43,831 bases of DNA. Origin: Planctomycetota bacterium. GTDB lineage: Bacteria > Planctomycetota > UBA1135 > GCA-002686595. This document shows, piece by piece, positions 37,156 to 43,831 of this stretch (positions are counted from its first letter, which is position 1; every line of letters starts with the position of its first letter). The stretch lies in assembly GCA_029212845.1 (NCBI GenBank), contig JARGPD010000012.1, forward strand, positions 1-43,831, in the 5' to 3' direction. The position numbers were made by a program, and so were the translations under genes. The notes under the pieces were generated by a model, which was given only the letters and a program-made list of their open reading frames with translations, was not told the DNA's origin and did not search any database.

Positions 37156-39102
37156 ATGACGCGCCTGGACGACGAGCTCCAGGGTGAGCTGCAGGGCCTC
37201 GCGGCCGCCGGTCGGCTGCGGCGGCTGCCCGAGGCCGGCGCGGGCCTGCTCGACTTCACGAGCAACGACTACCTCGACCTGGCCGGGGATCCGCGGCTGG
37301 TCGAGGCCGCGCGCGCGGCGACCCTGGCCCACGGCGCCGGCGGGCGGGTGGCGCGGCTGCTCGGCGGGACCACCAGCGCGCGGGACCTCGAGCGCGCCGC
37401 GGCGGAGGCGTTCGGCAGCGAGGCGGCGCTGCTCTTCCCGAGCGGCTACCAGGCCAACCTCGGCATCCTGACCAGCCTCGCCGGACCCGACGACGTGCTG
37501 TTCTCGGACCGGCTGAACCACGCCAGTCTGATCGACGGCGCGCGCCTCTCGCGTGCCCGCGTTGCGGTCTTCGCCCACAACGACCCGGCCGACCTCGAGC
37601 GACTGCTCGTGCGTTCCACCGACGCGCGCCGGCGCCTGATCGTCGTCGAGGGCATCTTCTCCATGGACGGCGACCGCGCACCCCTCGCGGCCTACATCGA
37701 GCTGTGCGAGCGCCACGACGCCTACCTGGTCGTCGACGAGGCCCACGCCGTCGGCCTGGTCGGTAGCGACGGTCGCCCGGGCACCGGCACCGCAGCCACC
37801 CTCGCCGGCCGTCCGAAGCAGGCCGCGCGCCTGGCCGCGCGCCTCGTGACCGGCGGCAAGGGCCTCGGCGCCGGCGGCGCCCTCGTGCTGGGCTCCAGCG
37901 CCCTCGTCGGCGTGCTCGCCAACCGCGCCCGCTCGTTCATCTTCACCACCGCCCCGCCCCCCGCCCTGGTCGCCGCCTTCGCCAAGGGCATCGAGCTCGC
38001 GCTCCACGAGCGCGAGCGTGGCGAGCGCACCCTCGCCGGCGCCCGCCGCCTGGCCGCGGCCCTCGACCTCCCCACACCCGACGGCGCCATCGTGCCGATC
38101 CCGGTCGGCGCCGAAGAGGCCGCCGTCGAGGCCGCCACAGCCCTTGCCAGCGCCGGCTTCGACCTGCGCGCCGTGCGCCCGCCGACCGTGCCGGCGGGCA
38201 CCAGCCGCCTGCGCGCGGTCGTTCGCGCGGGCCACACCGACGCCCAGCTCGACGCCCTCGCGGCCGCGGTGCGCGGGCTCGGCCTGCCCACGCGACCCGC
38301 GACTGCTAGGGTCCCGGGATCGATGCCGACGGCCTCCGCGCCTGGGGACGAGCCCAGCCGAAGCTCCGCGGCGTCCCCCACCGACAAGGCTCCGCCCGCC
38401 GCAGCCCCGCGCTCGCCGGTCCTGTTCGTCGCCGGCACCGACACCGACGCGGGCAAGACCGTCGCCGCCGCCGTGCTCGTGCGCGCGATCGCCCTGGCCA
38501 AGAAGGGCGTCCACTACTGGAAGCCCGTGCAGACCGGCAGCGACTCGGACTCCGACACGGTCGAGCGCCTCGCCGGCCTGGAGCCCCACCAGGTCCAGCG
38601 CCCTGCGGTGCAGCTCGAGCTGCCGGCCTCGCCCCACGAGGCCGCGACCGCCGAGGACCGCACGCTCAAGCCCGCCACGATCTTCGCCGCCCTCGGTGGC
38701 CTGCGCCGGGTGCTCAGCCCCACGCCCCTGGTCGTCGAGCTCGCCGGGGGCCTGCAGGTGCCCTACACCGACCCTGCGCCAAACGCCCCGCCGGTGACCC
38801 AGCTCGACTGGCTGGCCGACGAGCGCCCCGCCTTCGTGCTGGTCGCGCGCAGCGGCCTCGGCACGCTCAACCACACGATGCTCAGCCTCGACGCCCTGGC
38901 CACGCGGCACCTCAGGCCGCGCGCCCTGGTGCTCGTCGGCGAGCCGCACCGCTCCAACCGCGAGACCCTCGCCGCCTGGTCCGGCCTGCGCGTGCTCGAG
39001 GTCCCACACCTCGACCCGCTCGACGCCGGCGCCGTCGAGGCCCTCGCGCGCCAGTGGTTCGTGGCCGGTCACATCGACCGGCTGCTCGCCCCACGCACCT
39101 GA
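37156..39102 (+). CDS. BioF-BioD fusion: 8-amino-7-oxononanoate synthase / dethiobiotin synthetase
   Basis: A 648-residue two-enzyme protein of biotin synthesis. Residues 1-385 are BioF, a PLP enzyme condensing pimeloyl thioester with alanine: DFTSNDYLDLAG, AALLFPSGYQANLG, DRLNHASLIDGARLS, VVDEAHAVGLVG and the PLP lysine in VTGGKGLGAGG (Lys235). Residues ~421-648 are BioD, which closes the ureido ring: P-loop GTDTDAGKT (427-435), HYWKPVQTG, LVVELAGGLQVP. They are joined by a Pro/Ala/Ser-rich linker (about 386-420). An internal ATG at 38323 could start BioD separately, and TAG occurs just upstream of it in another frame, so a frameshift artefact must be excluded. Gene order bioB-bioFD-bioA. 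Confidence 0.9.
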   Translation: MTRLDDELQGELQGLAAAGRLRRLPEAGAGLLDFTSNDYLDLAGDPRLVEAARAATLAHGAGGRVARLLGGTTSARDLERAAAEAFGSEAALLFPSGYQANLGILTSLAGPDDVLFSDRLNHASLIDGARLSRARVAVFAHNDPADLERLLVRSTDARRRLIVVEGIFSMDGDRAPLAAYIELCERHDAYLVVDEAHAVGLVGSDGRPGTGTAATLAGRPKQAARLAARLVTGGKGLGAGGALVLGSSALVGVLANRARSFIFTTAPPPALVAAFAKGIELALHERERGERTLAGARRLAAALDLPTPDGAIVPIPVGAEEAAVEAATALASAGFDLRAVRPPTVPAGTSRLRAVVRAGHTDAQLDALAAAVRGLGLPTRPATARVPGSMPTASAPGDEPSRSSAASPTDKAPPAAAPRSPVLFVAGTDTDAGKTVAAAVLVRAIALAKKGVHYWKPVQTGSDSDSDTVERLAGLEPHQVQRPAVQLELPASPHEAATAEDRTLKPATIFAALGGLRRVLSPTPLVVELAGGLQVPYTDPAPNAPPVTQLDWLADERPAFVLVARSGLGTLNHTMLSLDALATRHLRPRALVLVGEPHRSNRETLAAWSGLRVLEVPHLDPLDAGAVEALARQWFVAGHIDRLLAPRT

Positions 39103-39116
39103 CCCCCACCCCGACC

Positions 39117-40412
39117 ATGCCCACCAAGGACCCGGCCCAAGACCTCGTCGCCCGCGACGCCGCCGTCTGCTGGCACCCCTACACCCAGCACGGGCTCGAG
39201 GACGCGCCGCTCGCCGTGACCGGCGCGCGGGGCGCGACCCTGACCCTCGCCGACGGGCGCGAGGTGCTCGACGCGATCTCCTCCTGGTGGGCTGTCTTGC
39301 ACGGCCACGGCGAGCCGCGCGTCGCCGAAGCGATGGCCGCCCAGGCCCTGCGCCTGGACCACGTGCTCTTCGCCGGCGCGACCCACGAGGGCGCCGTGCG
39401 CTTGGCCGAGCGCCTCGTCGAGCTGTCGCCCACCGGCCTCGAGCGCGTCTTCTTCTCCGACGACGGCAGCACGGCCGTCGAGGTCGCGCTCAAGATCGTC
39501 GTGCAGTGGTGGCAGCACAAACAGCAGCCCGGCCGCCGCGTCTTCCTGGCCCTCGAAGGCGCGTACCACGGCGACACCTTCGGCGCGATGTCGATCGGCG
39601 ACCCCGACCCCTTCTTCCTGCCCTTCGCGCCCCTGTGCTTCGAGGCCGCGCGCGCGAAGCCCGACCTCGCTGCGATCACGGCCAAGCTCGACGAGCTCGG
39701 GCAGCGCGCCGCGGGCGTCATCATCGAGCCGCTGGTCCAGGGCGCCGCCGGCATGCTCATGCAGACGCCCGAGTTCCTGCGCGACCTGCGCGCCGTGTGC
39801 ACCGAGCGCGGCCTGCCGCTGATCGCCGACGAGGTCATGACCGGCTTCGGCCGCACCGGCGCGCTCTTCGCCTGCGACGTTGCTGGCATCGCGCCCGACC
39901 TGATGTGCCTCGCCAAGGGCCTGACCGGCGGCGCGACCCCCATGTCGGTGACCCTCGCCCGCGCCGAGCACTTCGACGCCTTCCTCTCCCAAGACCGCGG
40001 CGACGCCTTCTTCCACGGCCACACGTTCACCGCCCACCCGATCGGCTGCGCCGCGGCGCTGGCGTCCTTGGACCTAGTGCTCGAGCGCGACGTGCCCGCG
40101 CGACTCGAAGCGATCGGCGCGCGCATCCACGCGCACCTGGCGGCCGAGCTCGACCCCGCCCACACGACCGACCTGCGCCAGCGCGGCGGCATCGTCGCCT
40201 TCGACCTGGTCGCTCCGGCGACCAAGAACTCGTCGGGCGAGGCCACCGGCTACCTCGCCGGCGACCCCGCCGCCCTGCGCCGCCGGGCGATCGAGCTCGG
40301 GGTGCTCCTGCGCCCCCTCGGCAACGTGCTCTACGCCATGCCGCCGGCCTGCACCACCGACGCCGAGGCCGACCGCATCGCCGCCGCGATGGTCGCCCTA
40401 GCCTCGGGCTGA
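39117..40412 (+). CDS. bioA: Adenosylmethionine-8-amino-7-oxononanoate aminotransferase
   Basis: A 431-residue class III PLP aminotransferase that converts KAPA to DAPA, using S-adenosylmethionine as amino donor in most members. Blocks specific to BioA are CWHPYTQ near the N terminus and ISSWWAVLHGHGEP; generic class III blocks are SDDGSTAVEVALKI, LEGAYHGDTFGAMSIG, VIIEPLVQGAAGM and IADEVMTGFGRTG. The PLP lysine is Lys267 in LAKGLTGGATPMSV, and HGHTFTAHPIGCA follows. The length is normal. The ATG at 39117 is 14 bases after the fusion gene stop. With bioB and bioFD it completes the late biotin pathway; pimeloyl-making genes (bioC/bioH type) are not in the window. Confidence 0.95.
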   Translation: MPTKDPAQDLVARDAAVCWHPYTQHGLEDAPLAVTGARGATLTLADGREVLDAISSWWAVLHGHGEPRVAEAMAAQALRLDHVLFAGATHEGAVRLAERLVELSPTGLERVFFSDDGSTAVEVALKIVVQWWQHKQQPGRRVFLALEGAYHGDTFGAMSIGDPDPFFLPFAPLCFEAARAKPDLAAITAKLDELGQRAAGVIIEPLVQGAAGMLMQTPEFLRDLRAVCTERGLPLIADEVMTGFGRTGALFACDVAGIAPDLMCLAKGLTGGATPMSVTLARAEHFDAFLSQDRGDAFFHGHTFTAHPIGCAAALASLDLVLERDVPARLEAIGARIHAHLAAELDPAHTTDLRQRGGIVAFDLVAPATKNSSGEATGYLAGDPAALRRRAIELGVLLRPLGNVLYAMPPACTTDAEADRIAAAMVALASG

Positions 40413-40421
40413 GGCCTTAGC

Positions 40422-40844
40422 TTGCGGCCCAGGTCGCCACACGGACCACCGAGAAGCGTCCACGCTGGAGCGCGGACCAAGCGCCGCCTGGCTCCTGCAT
40501 GGCCCGGCCAAGGTCCAAGGAAGAGCACCTGCTCGGCAGCCCACGCGTCGCATCCCTGGGACCCAGGTCCGGACCCCACCCCGGCGCCCGCATTCCTGCC
40601 GCTGGATCCGAGTCAGCTAGAGGCCCAGGTCAAGGGCTCGAAGGAGGTCGCCCTGGTCTGGATCCAGGCCACCAACCGCTCGGACCACGCCGCCGAGCCC
40701 ATGGCCTTCCGGCTCACGCCGAAGGAGAGGGGCAGCGAGCCGGTCGAGCCCCTGCGCATGACCGCCCCGGGGCTACGGCCGCGCGGGGGCGGCGCCCTGT
40801 GGCCCGAGCGGCTCGTGCTCGAGGTGTCCGGCTGGGGTGCCTAG
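40422..40844 (+). CDS. Possible small gene or gene remnant, unknown function
   Basis: The frame codes for up to 140 residues. From about 40600 to its stop the codons end almost always in G or C, as in the real genes here, and the peptide looks protein-like (LDPSQLEAQVKGSKEVALVW, LRMTAPGLRPRG, WPERLVLEVSGW). The 5' part is not convincing: the only start is TTG, and a second frame from ATG 40499 has better codon use there. A frameshift near 40580-40600 joining the two frames would give one protein, so this is either a decayed gene or one with a sequence error. No homologue is recognised. Confidence 0.4.
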   Translation: MRPRSPHGPPRSVHAGARTKRRLAPAWPGQGPRKSTCSAAHASHPWDPGPDPTPAPAFLPLDPSQLEAQVKGSKEVALVWIQATNRSDHAAEPMAFRLTPKERGSEPVEPLRMTAPGLRPRGGGALWPERLVLEVSGWGA

Positions 40845-40877
40845 CAAACCAAGGATCGTCGAGCGGCTAGGCCGCAG

Positions 40878-41450
40878 CTACTCGCCGAGACCGAGGCGCT
40901 CGACGTTGGCCTCGAGGATCGGCAGCAGGCTCGGCTTCATGCCGGCGGCCTGGGCGTCGGCGAGGGCCTCGTCGAAGGGGACGCCCTCGGCGCGCATACG
41001 ATGGATCGCGACGAAGACGGCCACGCGATTGCCGCTGCCGCAGTGCATGAGGGTCTGGCCACCGTTCGGCGCGCGCACGCCGACCTGGTCCAGGATCAGG
41101 TCGAAGCTGGCGTCCTCGAGCACGCTGAAGTCGACCGGGATCCCGACGTACTCGAGGCCCAGCTCGGCGCACAGGGCCATTTCGTTGAAGGGCAGGCGCT
41201 CCATCTCGGCCTCGGTGCGCAGGTTGATCACGCGGGTGAAGCCGCGGCGCGCCGCGAGGGCCAGGTCGTCGGCCGAGGGCTGGCCGCCCATGTGCAGGTC
41301 GCCGAGCGAGGTGACGTTGCTCATCGTGCCCAGCTCGCTGCGCGCGAGCGGGCCCGAGGTCTGCGCGGCCGCGCCCCCACCTTCCGTGCTCTGGCAAGCG
41401 GCGACGAGGACGACGAGGGCGAAGGTGAGGCTGGAGAGGACGAGCTTCAT
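40878..41450 (-). CDS. DUF442/beta-lactamase-hydrolase-like phosphatase-like lipoprotein
   Basis: A 190-residue exported lipoprotein. MKLVLSSLTFALVVLVAACQS contains a lipobox (VAAC). The rest resembles the DUF442 group of protein-tyrosine-phosphatase-like proteins: LGDLHMGGQPSADDLALAARRG, VINLRTEAEM and the P-loop MHCGSGNRVAVF (Cys137-x4-Arg142). DUF442 proteins occur alone or beside sulfide-oxidising or thiosulfate enzymes; the reaction is not settled, so the phosphatase label is by fold only. The x4 rather than x5 spacing is shared with the DUF442/rhodanese-like subgroup. The ATG overlaps the DUF423 stop (ATGA), so the two genes form an operon. Confidence 0.82.
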   Translation of the reverse strand: MKLVLSSLTFALVVLVAACQSTEGGGAAAQTSGPLARSELGTMSNVTSLGDLHMGGQPSADDLALAARRGFTRVINLRTEAEMERLPFNEMALCAELGLEYVGIPVDFSVLEDASFDLILDQVGVRAPNGGQTLMHCGSGNRVAVFVAIHRMRAEGVPFDEALADAQAAGMKPSLLPILEANVERLGLGE

Positions 41451-41851
41451 GGGGTCTCTTCGGGCAGGGACAGAGCCAGCTTGGCGAAGCCGAGCCAGCC
41501 GAGGATCAGGAGCAGGCCGCCCAGGGGCGGGATCGGTCCGAGCCAGGTCGCCGAGGGCTCGAGGCTCAACCCATAGAGCGAGCCGCTGAACAGGAGGCTG
41601 CCGGCCAGGAAGGCCCAGCCGATGAGGCCGCCGCGGTCGGTCCAGCCGGCGCGGCTGGTCACGACGCCGAGCAGCACGAGGGCCAGGGCGTGCCAGGCCT
41701 GGTAGCGCACGGCGGTGTGCCAATTGGCGAGGCCCCTCCCGCCCTCGACGGCGTCCAGCTGCTCCTTCAGCCCGTGGGCACCGAAGGCGCCGAGGGCGAC
41801 GGCGAGCGCCATCCAGAGGGCGCCTGTGGCGATGGCTTTCCGCGAGTTCAT
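41447..41851 (-). CDS. DUF423 family membrane protein
   Basis: A 134-residue integral membrane protein of the YwdK/DUF423 family. The N-terminal signature is ALAVALGAFGAHGLKEQLD, followed by NWHTAVRYQAWHALAL and three further hydrophobic helices (WAFLAGSLLFSGSLYGLSL, GPIPPLGGLLLILGW). Function is unknown across the family. The length is normal. The start ATG at 41851 is 38 bases from the divergent aminotransferase start. Its stop overlaps the start of the phosphatase-like lipoprotein gene. The context gives no further clue. Confidence 0.88.
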   Translation of the reverse strand: MNSRKAIATGALWMALAVALGAFGAHGLKEQLDAVEGGRGLANWHTAVRYQAWHALALVLLGVVTSRAGWTDRGGLIGWAFLAGSLLFSGSLYGLSLEPSATWLGPIPPLGGLLLILGWLGFAKLALSLPEETP

Positions 41852-41889
41852 GGGATCTTCCGGGGCAGGGTCGCGGGCATGATACGGCG

Positions 41890-42825
41890 ATGACGACGAG
41901 CACGCACAGCTACACCGACGATCCCCGCAACGCGGGCATCCTGGTGGACATCAACGGCCAGCTCTTTCCGCGCGACGAGGCCAAGGTCTCCGTGCTCGAC
42001 AGCGGCTACATCCTCGGGGACGGCATCTGGGAGGGCCTGCGCCTGCACGACGGGCGCATCGCCTTCCTCGACCGGCACCTCGACCGCCTGTTCGGCGGCG
42101 CGCGCGCGATCGACCTCGACATCGGGCTGACCCGGGACGAGCTCACCGCCCGCATCGCGGCCTGCCTCGAGGCCAACGGCATGTGGGACGGCGTGCACAT
42201 CCGCCTGATGGTCACCCGCGGCTTGAAGGCGACGCCCTACCAGGCTCCGAGCGCCGTCATCGGCCCGCCGACGATCGTGATCCTGCCCGAGTTCAAGGAC
42301 CCGACGCCCGACGTCTACACCCGCGGCATGTCCCTGTTCACCGTGCACGTGCGCCGCGGCCGACCCGACGTCCAGGACCCGTACCTGAACACGCACAGCA
42401 AGCACAACTGCATCCAGGCCTGCATCCAGGCTGCCAAGGCCGGCGCGGACGAGGCGCTGATGCTCGACCCCCACGGCTTCGTCGCGACCTGCAACTCGAC
42501 CCACTTCTTCCTCGTCACCAAGGGCGAGCTGTGGACCTCGAGCGGCAAGTACTGCCTCGACGGCATCACCCGGCGCGTGATCTGCGAGCTCGGCGCCGAG
42601 CTCGGCCTGGTCGTGCGCGAGCACGACTTCAGCCTGTCCTCGGTGTACGCCGCCGAGGAGGCCTTCGTGACCGGCACCTTCGCCGGCGCGGTCAGCGTCG
42701 GCAGCGTCGACGGCCGCGACTTCGACGGCCCCTTCCCCGCCCCGATCACCGCCCGCCTGCAGGCCGCCTACATCGCGCGCTGCGAGGAAGAGCCGCTGCT
42801 GCCTGGCCTGACCGCCCCCGCCTGA
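41890..42825 (+). CDS. Class IV PLP aminotransferase (branched-chain or D-amino-acid type)
   Basis: A 311-residue fold-type IV aminotransferase. Typical segments are VDINGQLFPRDEAKVSVLDS at the N terminus, GYILGDGIWEGLRLHDGRI, HIRLMVTRG, the PLP lysine in LNTHSKHNCIQACIQA (Lys171), GFVATCNSTHFFLV and GITRRVICELGAELG. Family IV includes branched-chain and D-alanine transaminases and aminodeoxychorismate lyase; which one this is cannot be read with confidence. The gene is followed after 21 bases by a sulfotransferase-like gene, a pairing known as a single fused protein in plants (BCAT-like proteins), so the products may act together. It diverges from the DUF423 gene. Confidence 0.9.
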   Translation: MTTSTHSYTDDPRNAGILVDINGQLFPRDEAKVSVLDSGYILGDGIWEGLRLHDGRIAFLDRHLDRLFGGARAIDLDIGLTRDELTARIAACLEANGMWDGVHIRLMVTRGLKATPYQAPSAVIGPPTIVILPEFKDPTPDVYTRGMSLFTVHVRRGRPDVQDPYLNTHSKHNCIQACIQAAKAGADEALMLDPHGFVATCNSTHFFLVTKGELWTSSGKYCLDGITRRVICELGAELGLVVREHDFSLSSVYAAEEAFVTGTFAGAVSVGSVDGRDFDGPFPAPITARLQAAYIARCEEEPLLPGLTAPA

Positions 42826-42846
42826 GCCCCGCCTCCCCCGAGTTCC

Positions 42847-43581
42847 ATGACCGCCACCCGCATCGCCATGTGGTCCGGACCGCGCAACATCTCCACCGCG
42901 ATGATGCGCTCGTTCGAGAACCGCCCCGACACGGTCGTCGTCGACGAGCCGCTGTACGCCCACTACCTGAAGGCGACCGGCCTCGAGCACCCGGTCGCCG
43001 AGCTGGTCATGGACAGCCAGCCCACGGACTGGCGCGAGGTCACGGCCCAGCTGCTCGCGCCCTTGCCGGAGGGCGCGACGATCTTCTACCAGAAGCACAT
43101 GAGCCACCACCTGCTCGAGAACATCGAGCGCGAGTGGATGCGCGGCCTGACCCACGCCTTCCTGATCCGCGACCCGCGCGCGATGCTGGCCAGCTACACC
43201 CAGAAGCGCGAAGAGGTGACGCTCGAGGACCTCGGCCTGCCCCAGCAGGTGGCGCTGTACGACTGGCTCGAGGCCGAGCTCGGGACCGCCGCGCCGATCG
43301 TCGACTCCCGCGATGTGCTGCTGGCGCCCGAGGCCATGCTGCGCGCGCTTTGCCCATTGCTCGGCATCGAGTTCACAGGCGCCATGCTGGCCTGGCCCGC
43401 GGGCCGGCGCGACTCCGACGGGGTCTGGGCCTCGTGGTGGTACAACGCGGTCATGCGCTCGACGGGCTTCCAGCCCTACAAGCCGAAGGACATCCAGCTC
43501 GACGACGAGCTCGAGGCGATCGCGACCGCTGCCCAGCCCCTGTACGACTACCTCTTTGAGCGACGCTTGACCGTGGGCTGA
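42847..43581 (+). CDS. Sulfotransferase-like P-loop protein paired with the aminotransferase
   Basis: A 244-residue P-loop protein. The start MTATRIAMWSGPRNISTAMM followed by RSFENRPD is the PAPS/phosphate-loop region of a sulfotransferase-like family; the second motif is HAFLIRDPRAMLASYTQKRE, matching the 3'-phosphate-binding Arg/Ser block of sulfotransferases. DVVVDEPLYAHYL-like and FYQKHMSHHLL segments also fit. PAPS use has not been shown for this subgroup. The gene directly follows a class IV aminotransferase; in plants the same two domains are fused in one protein. The ATG is 21 bases after the aminotransferase stop. A hairpin lies about 130 bases beyond its end. Confidence 0.85.
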   Translation: MTATRIAMWSGPRNISTAMMRSFENRPDTVVVDEPLYAHYLKATGLEHPVAELVMDSQPTDWREVTAQLLAPLPEGATIFYQKHMSHHLLENIEREWMRGLTHAFLIRDPRAMLASYTQKREEVTLEDLGLPQQVALYDWLEAELGTAAPIVDSRDVLLAPEAMLRALCPLLGIEFTGAMLAWPAGRRDSDGVWASWWYNAVMRSTGFQPYKPKDIQLDDELEAIATAAQPLYDYLFERRLTVG

Positions 43582-43710
43582 TGCGCCCCGGCGCGCGCCC
43601 CGGCGAGGCCGCACCCAAAGCGCATGCGGCACGCACCAGACCTTCGGGCGCCAGGCCTATCCTCCCGCCGCGAGCTCGCCCTGGAGGCTCACTCCTTCGC
43701 ACGTTCGCAC

Positions 43711-43733
43711 CGCCCCCAGGAAAAGCGGGGGCG
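43711..43733 (+). terminator. Hairpin downstream of the sulfotransferase-like gene
   Basis: CGCCCCC (43711-43717) pairs with GGGGGCG (43727-43733) around AGGAAAAGC. It lies 130 bases after the stop at 43581 in gene-free sequence. It may terminate the aminotransferase operon; no T tract follows. Beyond it the window turns G-rich and no gene is seen. Confidence 0.4.
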
Positions 43734-43831
43734 ACCACAGAGAGCGGCGAGCGGGGTGCGGGGGGGCCGCGCTGGCCGCGCGCCCCGTGGGGGTGGGCTT
43801 GGCCAAGCGCAGCCCGTGGGGCGGCCACCCC

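Noticed and set aside
1-43831. tRNA or rRNA genes
   Set aside because: No cloverleaf-like sequence with a TTCGA-type T-loop and CCA-side acceptor, and no rRNA-like segment, was recognised in the spacers; a covariance-model scan would settle it.

Overview
This is a gene-dense, very GC-rich (about 70 percent by eye) bacterial chromosomal window with roughly 33 protein genes. No tRNA, rRNA, insertion sequence, phage gene or CRISPR array was seen. The best guess is a Planctomycetota bacterium. The support is a DUF1800/DUF1501 gene pair, a BlaI plus oversized M56-receptor module, secreted Asp-box proteins with extra C-terminal beta domains, few Shine-Dalgarno sequences, and many lipoprotein or secreted proteins of unknown function. 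This placement is inference; there is no rRNA to confirm it.

Layout. 1-428 is G-rich, gene-free sequence with a 34-bp tandem repeat. 429-3054 holds rpsU and, divergent to it, recD2. 3277-7561 is a tightly overlapping three-gene operon: an OlsB-like N-acyltransferase, a PlsC/OlsA-like O-acyltransferase, and a 905-residue fusion of alpha/beta-hydrolase, DedA/VTT membrane domain and ATP-grasp-like domain. It looks like a lipid synthesis or modification cassette and is the most interesting locus here. 7759-11599 (minus) is a BlaI-type repressor with a giant M56/TPR/coiled-coil receptor, preceded by a tandem operator. 11879-14437 is a secreted Asp-box propeller protein. 14539-16760 (minus) is a TrmH-like methyltransferase overlapping rarA, which carries a palindromic in-frame insertion. 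16886-18254 is rsgA plus a VOC protein. 18347-19958 (minus) holds an isoaspartyl peptidase lipoprotein and a DUF2752 protein. 20127-23415 holds a lipoprotein and a polyferredoxin-TPR membrane protein.

23647-27430 (minus) carries a secreted protein, a small conserved protein and folC. 27538 starts a Nudix gene, converging on the DUF1501/DUF1800 pair (27964-30902, minus). 31062-34064 holds a UbiD-like decarboxylase and a DUF547 protein. 34181-36053 (minus) is tryptophan 2,3-dioxygenase followed by an EF-hand protein. 36159-40412 is a biotin operon: bioB, a bioF-bioD fusion, and bioA. 40878-41851 (minus) is a DUF423 protein with a DUF442-type phosphatase-like lipoprotein. 41890-43581 is a class IV aminotransferase with a sulfotransferase-like partner.

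Assembly caution. Long G or C homopolymers occur at 1-125, 11591-11632 and about 23451-23620, with a milder G-rich stretch near the end. One of them has erased the start of the BlaI gene, and another sits inside what looks like a convergent terminator. These stretches should be treated as low-quality sequence.
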